Part shown: positions 14,892 through 23,160 of the stretch, piece by piece | Layout of the letters: each line of letters starts with the position of its first letter | Position numbering within the stretch: the first letter of the stretch is position 1 | Origin: a virus | Virus record (IMG/VR): IMGVR_UViG_3300042519_003104 | Location: 1 to 25,126 of that record | Length of the DNA stretch: 25,126 nucleotides | Strand: one strand, 5' to 3' | Notes under the pieces: generated by a model | What the model saw: only the letters and a program-made list of their open reading frames with translations | Databases searched by the model: none | What the model was told of the DNA's origin: nothing | Translations under genes and position numbers: made by a program

Positions 14892-17800
14892 ATGGCAAAA
14901 CAGAATATTAATGTAGGCACCACAGCCAACGACAAGAAAGGCGATAGCCTACGAGCTGCGTTTCAAAAAGTAAATGCTAACTTCACAGAACTTTACACAG
15001 CACTGGGAATAAATGCAGATGTCAATTTAAATATTGGCGCATTTGAATTCACTGGTAGCACCCTGAGTACCACAGACAGCACACCCGTTGTAATTGATCA
15101 AGCAACCACCATAACCAGTAACTTAACAGTTGGCGGAGATATGTTGCCTAGTGTGGCCAATGGTGGCGATCTAGGTAGTTCAACATTGCCTTGGCGCAGT
15201 CTGTATGTCAGCAATAACACAATTTTCCTAGGTGGCACAGCATTATCTGTAGATAGTCAAGGTAATCTATTAGTGGGAGGGCAGTTTATAGCAGATGTTG
15301 GCACAGCAGCCTGGAACAGTATCACAGGCAAGCCCACATTCGCTACAGTGGCTACTACAGGTGCCTATGCTGACCTAACTGGCAAGCCAACTATACCAAC
15401 CAGCTTTGACAGCTTAGTCAACGGTGCTAACACAGTTAGTCTTGGCTCAGATGGTAAACTAACACTACCAAACGGTTCTACCATAGGAGATGCTGATACT
15501 TCCGCTGGTGTCCCAATAACCACAGCCCGTGGCACAATATTGTTGGGCAACCTAGCAGAGTGTGCAGGCGGGGAAAGTCATTTCCACATAATGAAAGGCG
15601 GCCAGCAGGCCATTGATTTGTTCTTGGGTGATGACAGCAACTATGTAAAACTGCCAAGCACTGGTGGGGTTGAAATAGCCACACAAAATTTCAATCAATA
15701 TTCTTGGATCTTTAGCACAGATGGTAATTTAACTATCCCAGGTGATATCCGCAGTGAAGGCAATATCAATATTGACATCAACCTGTCAGACTCAACTCTG
15801 CACCGTTGGCAGTTCGGAGAAGATGGTGAGTTGACATTCCCTAACGGTGGTCAAATATCAAATTATCCAGGCGGCGTAGGTGTCAGCAACGACAGTTGGT
15901 TTGTGACACCCGACAACGGTACCGGCGGTATTTCCAGCCAAGACGGTCAGCAATATATACAGATAAACGATAATTTGCATGTTGAAATCGGCACAAGTTA
16001 CGGCACAGAAAATGAATCTATTTGGCAATTTGGCCTTGATGGCAATCTAACACTGCCAGTAGGTGGAGACATTTTAGACAGCACAGGCACAAGTGTGTTA
16101 GGCGTTGGTGGCACAGGCGATAGTCTAACCAGTAACAATGACATCAACATCACAGTCAACAGTGAAGACAGCAGTAGCTATACTTGGAACTTTGGACAGA
16201 CAGGTGATTTAACCGCTCCTGGCGACATTGTTGTCGGCGGCGTCGATGGCGGACACATTTACATAGACAGTACCGAAGGTGCCAATACCAGTGTGCGTTG
16301 GATCAATATGCCTGTAAATGAAGACGCTAGTATCATTAGAGCCTACACTGGCAATCCCGATGAGGAAACAGGTCTAAATCGAGGTCGAATTCAACTAGCG
16401 TGGCAAGACAGTGATCGTAGCGGTCTAAGAATTATATCATATGATCGCACTGATTCAGAAGATACAGTTGAACACGAATGGACCTTCCAAGGCGACGGCG
16501 GATTACAATTCCCAGATGGTACTACACAGACCACAGCCTACACTGGCGGTGGCGGTAATGCCAACACTGGAGACTTTACATTTAGCGAAGACACTATCAC
16601 AAACGGTGACGGACTGATACTGTCCACCAATAGAGGCACATTGGCCATGGGTACTGACATGGAAGTGCCAGGTGTAGCACAACACTTCCATATTGCCTTT
16701 GACGGTAGTAACAGTAATCCACCCGCCAGTGACCTGTTCCTAGGTGATGACCACAACTATGTTAAATTGCCTGGATATGAACTCAACCCAACTGCTCAAT
16801 TTGGTGTGGAGATTGGCACAGATAATAGAAACCTTGGCCCACAGAATATTGAAGTTGGTACGGTAGATGAACTTGTGCCACCGGGTGGCGTGTGGCGGGT
16901 GTTTATTGACCACGAGACCTATCCTAACTTGGGCTCCGCTGTCAGCGTAGGTGATACAGTGACCACATCATGGGGAACACCCATAACTGCCACAATCACA
17001 GACGTCGTTGAAGAACCTGGTAATTGGTGGAAAATTCATGTTGCTCAAGATATTACCGCTGGATTTCTTGATGAGGGTGAAACAGTTTCATTTGGTGCTT
17101 CAGGAGACAGTCATGTTTGGCGTTTTGGCACAGATGGTGATTTAACTATTCCAGGTGATATTAAGAGCGAAAACGACATCAACATCACAGTCAACAGTGA
17201 AGATAGCAGTAGCTATACTTGGAACTTTGGACAGACTGGTATACTAACAGCACCAGATGATATTGTCACTGGTACAAATGGTGGTAGATTTGTACAAGAC
17301 TGTGCCGATGGCACAACTTCAATGCGTTGGATCAATGTAGAGGTTGACGAAGATAGCACACAACTTATTCGAGCCTACAGTGGTGAAGGTGACAGTGACG
17401 AACGAGCACAGATTAAACTAAACTGGCAGGATGAAGATCGCAGTGGCCTAACCATTAGATCATTTGATCGCACAGATACAGAAGATACTGTTAGCCATGA
17501 TTGGAAATTTCAGGGCGACGGTAGCATAGAATTCCCAGACGGCAGTATACAGACCACAGCCTACACTGGACAGAATAGTGGCGCAATAGGTACTTTTTTT
17601 GTCGTAGTCAACGAAGACGGCACAGTCAGCAAATCCACAGACGGTGTCACTTGGACCACGGCAGTTGATCTAGTTCAAGGCATTGGTCGTGTGGCCACCA
17701 ACGGTGTCACAGTGGCCATGATTCAAAGCGATCAACTGAGTTGGACCACATTCGCTGGGCTGGAAGCATCAACATACGTAAGCGGCAGCAGTGGCACTGC

Positions 17801-20800
17801 CGATGAAATCGGTGGTCAAGATATTGACTGGAATCAAATTGACTACGCCGGCGGATACTTTGTGGCAGTAGGTAGTTATACTCCAACCGGATCAAGTTTT
17901 ACACAAGGTGTATACGGCTATAGTACAGATGGTAGAATTTGGGCTTTTCTAACTGTTGATCAAACAGTGGTAGAGTTTTTTGGTAACGATCCTGTGGACA
18001 GCGATTGGGAGTTTTCAGACGTAGACTACAATGGAGTGGGTTGGATGTTCAGCGTCGGCGACAACGAAAGCGGTGATGCCAACGGCGGTGGCGTATACAT
18101 CACTGACCTAACAGCCACAGTGACTTCTGCTAGATGTTTTAGTATGAACATAACTTACCGGGCAGCATGGAATGGCTCAGCGTGGTACATGGAAGGTGAA
18201 GACAGTATAGCCGGTGTCAACACCAACCTCGATCCACGCAACGGCACATTCGCCGGGCCAATTGATCCATGGGCTACTGATATTCAAGATCTTGGCATTG
18301 ACGCGGGTGACACTGTTGAAACAGCAGGCGGTAATGGATACCTTGCGGCAGGAGACGGTGACGGACACGTGGCGTGGAGTGATGACAACGGGCAAACCTG
18401 GCAGATTGTCACGCCGATACCATACACTCGTACTATTTCAGCAATTACACAAGCCAGCCCACCACAGGTAACATTCAGTGGCAGTGGGAATAATGGAACC
18501 TCGGGCGAGAAAGTCGTTATCAGCGGTTCGTCAGTCTCAGGCTATAACGGCACGTTTTACTGGAAGTCCGCCGATAATTCTTTATACACAGACCAAATAT
18601 TAGACACACCATTTGACACCAGTGGACTAGCACCGTTCACTGGCACAGCAACACTGACTTGGAGTAACGGAACATACATTGACGCCATGGACTACATCAA
18701 TGGTTATTTCTACATTGGCAATGACGATGAACAAATTGCTCGTACCACCGACTTTGTATCTTGGACCATTTTAGACGATCAAAGCAGTAGCGAATTTGAC
18801 TATTGGAATGACATTGCTGGCTTTGTGGGAACAGGTGGCGACATTGGCGACATTGTGGTTGAAGTGGAAGAAGGTACCACAACACTGACCTTGGCCAACA
18901 AAGATTTTACTCTTGAAACCACCAGAACAGGTACTCAAGATGCTGACATAAATCTTACTGCCGCAGACGATATTTGGATTGAAGCCAATGGTAATGATAT
19001 TTCTCTTTCAGCGGCAGATCAAGTTAGAATTAACACAGGCTGGTCCACCAATGACGACCCAGAAGAGTATCCTACTTGGACGTTTGACAATGTTGGTGAT
19101 TTAACTATTCCAGGAAACATCAAGAGCGAAGGCAACATCAACCTTGACATTAACTTGAGTGACTCTACTCTAAGACGCTGGACATTTGGGGAAGATGGCA
19201 ATCTAAATCTACCAACTGGCGGTGACATTCTTGACAGCGAAGGTAACTCAGTATTGGGTGGTGCTACAGGTGATGCCAATGTTTGGGTGCAGACATTTGA
19301 AACGCAAAACGGTGCTCCAACAGACATTGTGTCACTAGCAATCAGCGTGGAATACGATTCAGCGGGCAATGTGATTGCCTTGTTCAATCATTTCAACGAC
19401 GATGGTGGTGGTAGTAGTTATTATTCCGTGGGCAAGTACACCACAACTGGCGCCAAGATATGGACAGCAAGATTTGACGATGAATTTTACACAGACGGTT
19501 GGGGGCTGGCAGTGGACAACGACAGCAACTCGATATATGTAGCAGGCGAGACAGATGTTGAAGGACAGGACAATGCCACTTTGACCAAAATTGACAGCAC
19601 TGATGGCAGTGTACTATGGAGCAAGATCTATGACTTTGGATTCAGTAGTCAAAGTTCAGTAGTGGATGTGGCTTCAGACGGTGACCCGGTTATGGTTGGA
19701 TATGCCTACAACGGCACAGATGACTATGTTGCCACTACCAAGGTAGATGCCGCAGACGGCTCAGTCATATGGTCAAGAGCACTGGACGGTCAGGCCGACG
19801 AAGAAGCCTACGGTATGGCAGTGGGTCCTACAGGTGAAGTGGTGGCCATTGGTTACATGGAGCAGTTGGGTATTCTTGATGCCGCCGAAACACTATACGC
19901 AGATCCAGTAAGCAACGCTAACTGGACAATAAATCAAACAGGAGTGTTAGCCGGCGCACTAGGGTTTGATGTTAGTTTTGCGGCAGGTGTTCCAACATTT
20001 GCCAACATTAGTGACACAGCAGGCGGCAGAACAGTGGATGACACAGTTGCTACTATCCTTGGCTCTATACTTGGCGGTGCTGATGGTGTAGACGATATGG
20101 TAGTCAAAGTAGCCACACTGGCCGCTAATAATACAGACAATCACATGCTTGTGGTCAAATACAACAGCGCAGGATCTATACAGTGGCAAAAGGCCATACT
20201 GTTTGATGAGGGTTTTGATTGCCGTGGAGCAGATGCTGACATCGACAGTGCGGGTAACATCTATGTAACTGGCAGTTATGAATATAGTTTTGAAAGCTAC
20301 ACAACCAGTGCCCTAAGCATACTGAAACTGGACGGCACGGGTGCTAAACAGTGGAGCAGAAGAGTAACAGGTGACTGTGATACATTTGGCGTCAGCGTGG
20401 TAGTTGGTGCTGATGACAAACTGTACTTGTCAGCCATGACTGGCAACGATGCCAATAGTGAGTACACTTGGGTCGCGGCCAAGTATGGCATTGACGGTAC
20501 TGTAGAATGGCAAAGACTCATAGACAATACCACAGGTTGGTCATTTGCCGGTAACATCTTTGGCGCCGACGGCGGTGGTAGTAACATAGCAGTCAAAGAC
20601 GGGTATGTGCTACTTGGCGGCGGTTTTGGTAATTTACCAGAAGATTTTCCTCAAGCCACAGTGGTTCAGGTCTCGGCTGCTGGAGATGTATTCACTGTTG
20701 GCGACTGGGATTTCAAAGCAGCCTCATTCAGCGGAGTGTTGTCTGCTGATGCCAGCGATATCACAGTGGTCAACGCAGGCAAGACCGACACAGACAATGC

Positions 20801-22574
20801 TGAAAACATCACCACCGGCACAGTGACACTGACCACAGAAGTCAGCGGATTCTTGATAGGCACATTATACTCAACCACTGCCAACAACAGATTAATCAAC
20901 GGCAGTAACGAATTAGTTTTAGGTACAACAGGAACTGTGACATTGCCACAAGGCGGTACGATCACAGAAGGATATGTTACCAGCAATCCCACTATACAAC
21001 TTACACCAGCAACGCCAACGGTGGCCAGTCAGAAGTTGGTGATCAAAGGCGGCAGCAATTATAATTTCACTGACAACGGTATAACCTTAAGTTATCAAGA
21101 TAACACTGCTAACAACGGCGATAGTCTTGATTTCTATATTAACAACGCAATCACTTATGCTAACCAAACACTCTACTGGTGGATCTATCCAGAGGGTGCT
21201 GGCCTAACAACCCCAAGTTCTGGCACAATAGCACTAAATGGATCGGGTAATAGTGGAGAGGAATCTATCAGTTTTGTGGTAGACAGTGATGCTTATGAAT
21301 TTACTGTGCGGGTATCACCTGAAGAAGATAATTACGATCCTGCGAATGTAGGTGTTGAATCAGGTTTGATAAACGGAGACGCACCCGCATATGGTGATCA
21401 TCACTTACACTTGACCACAGGTGATTTAACAGAAACCAGTATCTTTCTGGGCACTGACGATCACAATGTGCGTACTACCACTGACGGTAAGATACAGATA
21501 ACCACTCCTAATGATACTAACAATGTTTGGGAGTTTGACGCAACTGGTAACTTAACCATTCCAGGCAATATCCGTAGTGAAGGCAATATTGATATTGAGA
21601 TTAATTTAAGTGATAGCACACTACGTAGATGGAGTTTTGGTGAAGATGGTAACTTAACATTACCAAATGGTATGACCATAGACAGCGAAGGTAGTTTAGG
21701 CAGTAACGCATTTGTTCGAATCGGTGGCAACAATACTCGGATCAGTATTGACGACAATGGAGCACCTCCAGGAATCGTAATGGCAACTGATATTACCGGT
21801 ACAGGTAACTATTGGTTGTTTAGTTCAGATGGTATTACATCACTACCTGGAGATTTAGAATTAAACTCTACCGGTAATATCCGCAGTGAAAACGCTATCA
21901 ACATTGAAGTCAATCTTTCAGACTCAACACTACGCAGATGGCGATTTGGTGAGGATGGCGAGTTAACATTCCCAGACAATACTGTACAGACAACGGCTTA
22001 TACTGGCAATACCACTGCGACTACTCCAACAACAACTGGTATCCCTAATGGGTTTGCCCTGGATGCTTACACTAATACTAACCTCACTCCAGGAAACTAT
22101 TCCAACATACTTGTTGGGTTTGATGGCAAAAATGTTACGCTAGGAGTTCAGGTTAGCAGTGAATATAATATTACTATTTTTGGTATTACAAATGCGTCGC
22201 CGGCTACTTTTATTATCAGTGACAGCGCCGTAATACCCGGTAATCTTATTGGCGGTGCTACACCTACTGATGACTTGACTATTACTGTAGACAGTCTAGA
22301 TCTTGTTGCTATAGACCTAACTAAAACTATCAACAAACTAACAGACGGTGAGTATACGCTGGCCGACGGTGTAGAAGGTCAGATCATGTATTTGGTAAGA
22401 CAGGACGGTTCAACTGCGGCAAATATATCTGTAGTAGTTGCCAACGCACGTTGGGACGGAGGTCTATTTCCAGATCAACTTGTTGTTCCATTTCAAATCC
22501 CTTTTACTGATATGGTCACAATAATCTTTACAGACGGTGCTTGGCAAGCAAGCACATTTGGCAGTTTAACTTAA
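14892..22574 (+). CDS. giant modular fibre-like virion protein with two beta-propeller regions
   Basis: The 2560-residue protein starts with a good copy of the shared module (INVGTTANDKKGDSLRAAF-QKVNANFTELYTALG) after a Shine-Dalgarno (TGGAG, 14881-14885). Then come DLGSSTLPWRSLYV (about 92-105) and ITGKPTFATVATTGAYADL (about 138-156), both common in aquatic phage fibres. A module LTIPGDIRSEGNINI ... FGEDGxLxxPNG recurs near residues 272-320, 1396-1440, 2213-2262 and 2310-2365. Residues about 895-1310 carry four Asp-boxes (STDGVTW 915, STDGRIW 1011, SDDNGQTW 1163, TTDFVSW 1285), as in BNR/sialidase-type propellers. Residues about 1461-1937 carry SBBP-like blades (DSAGNIYVTG, LDGTGAKQWSR, IDGTVEWQR). 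HxH motifs occur at 230-232, 598-600 and 2171-2173. Propellers suggest glycan binding on the host surface; catalysis is not shown. No signal peptide. Role is inferred from modules and position. Confidence 0.87.
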   Translation: MAKQNINVGTTANDKKGDSLRAAFQKVNANFTELYTALGINADVNLNIGAFEFTGSTLSTTDSTPVVIDQATTITSNLTVGGDMLPSVANGGDLGSSTLPWRSLYVSNNTIFLGGTALSVDSQGNLLVGGQFIADVGTAAWNSITGKPTFATVATTGAYADLTGKPTIPTSFDSLVNGANTVSLGSDGKLTLPNGSTIGDADTSAGVPITTARGTILLGNLAECAGGESHFHIMKGGQQAIDLFLGDDSNYVKLPSTGGVEIATQNFNQYSWIFSTDGNLTIPGDIRSEGNINIDINLSDSTLHRWQFGEDGELTFPNGGQISNYPGGVGVSNDSWFVTPDNGTGGISSQDGQQYIQINDNLHVEIGTSYGTENESIWQFGLDGNLTLPVGGDILDSTGTSVLGVGGTGDSLTSNNDINITVNSEDSSSYTWNFGQTGDLTAPGDIVVGGVDGGHIYIDSTEGANTSVRWINMPVNEDASIIRAYTGNPDEETGLNRGRIQLAWQDSDRSGLRIISYDRTDSEDTVEHEWTFQGDGGLQFPDGTTQTTAYTGGGGNANTGDFTFSEDTITNGDGLILSTNRGTLAMGTDMEVPGVAQHFHIAFDGSNSNPPASDLFLGDDHNYVKLPGYELNPTAQFGVEIGTDNRNLGPQNIEVGTVDELVPPGGVWRVFIDHETYPNLGSAVSVGDTVTTSWGTPITATITDVVEEPGNWWKIHVAQDITAGFLDEGETVSFGASGDSHVWRFGTDGDLTIPGDIKSENDINITVNSEDSSSYTWNFGQTGILTAPDDIVTGTNGGRFVQDCADGTTSMRWINVEVDEDSTQLIRAYSGEGDSDERAQIKLNWQDEDRSGLTIRSFDRTDTEDTVSHDWKFQGDGSIEFPDGSIQTTAYTGQNSGAIGTFFVVVNEDGTVSKSTDGVTWTTAVDLVQGIGRVATNGVTVAMIQSDQLSWTTFAGLEASTYVSGSSGTADEIGGQDIDWNQIDYAGGYFVAVGSYTPTGSSFTQGVYGYSTDGRIWAFLTVDQTVVEFFGNDPVDSDWEFSDVDYNGVGWMFSVGDNESGDANGGGVYITDLTATVTSARCFSMNITYRAAWNGSAWYMEGEDSIAGVNTNLDPRNGTFAGPIDPWATDIQDLGIDAGDTVETAGGNGYLAAGDGDGHVAWSDDNGQTWQIVTPIPYTRTISAITQASPPQVTFSGSGNNGTSGEKVVISGSSVSGYNGTFYWKSADNSLYTDQILDTPFDTSGLAPFTGTATLTWSNGTYIDAMDYINGYFYIGNDDEQIARTTDFVSWTILDDQSSSEFDYWNDIAGFVGTGGDIGDIVVEVEEGTTTLTLANKDFTLETTRTGTQDADINLTAADDIWIEANGNDISLSAADQVRINTGWSTNDDPEEYPTWTFDNVGDLTIPGNIKSEGNINLDINLSDSTLRRWTFGEDGNLNLPTGGDILDSEGNSVLGGATGDANVWVQTFETQNGAPTDIVSLAISVEYDSAGNVIALFNHFNDDGGGSSYYSVGKYTTTGAKIWTARFDDEFYTDGWGLAVDNDSNSIYVAGETDVEGQDNATLTKIDSTDGSVLWSKIYDFGFSSQSSVVDVASDGDPVMVGYAYNGTDDYVATTKVDAADGSVIWSRALDGQADEEAYGMAVGPTGEVVAIGYMEQLGILDAAETLYADPVSNANWTINQTGVLAGALGFDVSFAAGVPTFANISDTAGGRTVDDTVATILGSILGGADGVDDMVVKVATLAANNTDNHMLVVKYNSAGSIQWQKAILFDEGFDCRGADADIDSAGNIYVTGSYEYSFESYTTSALSILKLDGTGAKQWSRRVTGDCDTFGVSVVVGADDKLYLSAMTGNDANSEYTWVAAKYGIDGTVEWQRLIDNTTGWSFAGNIFGADGGGSNIAVKDGYVLLGGGFGNLPEDFPQATVVQVSAAGDVFTVGDWDFKAASFSGVLSADASDITVVNAGKTDTDNAENITTGTVTLTTEVSGFLIGTLYSTTANNRLINGSNELVLGTTGTVTLPQGGTITEGYVTSNPTIQLTPATPTVASQKLVIKGGSNYNFTDNGITLSYQDNTANNGDSLDFYINNAITYANQTLYWWIYPEGAGLTTPSSGTIALNGSGNSGEESISFVVDSDAYEFTVRVSPEEDNYDPANVGVESGLINGDAPAYGDHHLHLTTGDLTETSIFLGTDDHNVRTTTDGKIQITTPNDTNNVWEFDATGNLTIPGNIRSEGNIDIEINLSDSTLRRWSFGEDGNLTLPNGMTIDSEGSLGSNAFVRIGGNNTRISIDDNGAPPGIVMATDITGTGNYWLFSSDGITSLPGDLELNSTGNIRSENAINIEVNLSDSTLRRWRFGEDGELTFPDNTVQTTAYTGNTTATTPTTTGIPNGFALDAYTNTNLTPGNYSNILVGFDGKNVTLGVQVSSEYNITIFGITNASPATFIISDSAVIPGNLIGGATPTDDLTITVDSLDLVAIDLTKTINKLTDGEYTLADGVEGQIMYLVRQDGSTAANISVVVANARWDGGLFPDQLVVPFQIPFTDMVTIIFTDGAWQASTFGSLT
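16137..16205 (+). repeat. 69-nt near-identical repeat, copy A (copy B at 17172-17240)
   Basis: This stretch encodes NDINITVNSEDSSSYTWNFG plus QTG and recurs at 17172-17240 with three base differences, all synonymous. It is the start of a longer duplication of about 135 residues (16137-16550 versus 17172-17571) whose remainder has diverged but keeps RWIN, IRAY, DRSGL, DRTD-EDTV and QTTAYTG. Confidence 0.9.
17172..17240 (+). repeat. 69-nt near-identical repeat, copy B
   Basis: Second copy of the 69-nt segment at 16137-16205, within the same giant virion gene; the encoded residues are identical. The much higher identity of this segment than of the flanking duplicated sequence suggests either strong constraint or recent gene conversion. 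Confidence 0.9.
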
Positions 22575-22575
22575 A

Positions 22576-22584
22576 CGGTAAATA
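22576..22584 (+). promoter_or_regulatory. late-promoter-like element before the 182-residue virion gene
   Basis: CGGTAAATA starts two bases after the stop of the second giant gene, 18 nt before the ATG at 22603, with a Shine-Dalgarno-like AAAGAGAG (22589-22596) between. The same CGGTAAATA core occurs before sod. It would allow separate late expression of the last two virion genes. Confidence 0.45.
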
Positions 22585-22602
22585 TACTAAAGAGAGCGAA
22601 AT

Positions 22603-23151
22603 ATGGCCATACAAGAAATTAATTTAGGTAATGTAGTCAATGACGGACTAGGTGACGACCTACGATCAGCTTTTCAAAAGGTTAACGCTAACTTTGCAGA
22701 ATTATTAACCACCTTTACTTTAACTGGTGCAAATACTCAAGAAGTAGGCGCTAAAGTTTTTAAAGAAAAAACAGGTAGCATATTAAAATTTAGAAATTTG
22801 ATATCTGGTACAAAAATTGTTGTCACAGAATTTGACAACAGTATTGAAATTCGTTCCACACAACCAGATGCTTTTACCAGTATTACTACTAATGCAGGAA
22901 TAGTACAGGCAGGAGATAATACCAATATTGCCATCCAAGGCGGAAACAATATCACAGTTACAGGATCTACTCCATATATCACTGTTGATACCAACTTGGA
23001 TCTAAATGCATTACTGTTAGGTTTTGATTTTGGGCCTGTTGGCAATCAATATACCACAGCTCTGCAGGTGCTATCCGCTGCTGCCAATGTGGACTTTGGT
23101 ACTTTTCCAACACCTGGACCATTTAACATAGACCTTGGCACATTGGCCTAA
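22603..23151 (+). CDS. small virion protein with the shared N-terminal module
   Basis: The 182-residue protein opens with INLGNVVNDGLGDDLRSAF-QKVNANFAELL, the fourth copy of the module found in the three preceding genes. The rest is a short beta-rich region (FRNLISGTKIVVTEFDNSIEIRS, then NIAIQGGNNITVTGSTPYITVDT) ending in a Gly/Pro-containing tail. It has no repeats and no large receptor-binding part, so it may be the minimal form of the family: a connector, plug or assembly partner using the same docking site. A Shine-Dalgarno (AAAGAGAG) precedes the ATG. The next gene starts 9 nt after its stop. Confidence 0.82.
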   Translation: MAIQEINLGNVVNDGLGDDLRSAFQKVNANFAELLTTFTLTGANTQEVGAKVFKEKTGSILKFRNLISGTKIVVTEFDNSIEIRSTQPDAFTSITTNAGIVQAGDNTNIAIQGGNNITVTGSTPYITVDTNLDLNALLLGFDFGPVGNQYTTALQVLSAAANVDFGTFPTPGPFNIDLGTLA

Positions 23152-23160
23152 GGACAGCCA

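Noticed and set aside
16137-17571. CRISPR-like direct repeats
   Set aside because: The repeats lie in frame inside a coding gene, differ in spacing, and have related coding sequence between them; no unique spacers or palindromic repeat units.
5947-22574. Giant secreted bacterial adhesins or RTX/hemolysin-like proteins
   Set aside because: No signal peptide, no RTX nonapeptides, no autotransporter or anchoring signals; the N-terminal module is repeated in four neighbouring genes and fibre motifs such as ITGKPTFATVA are phage-type.
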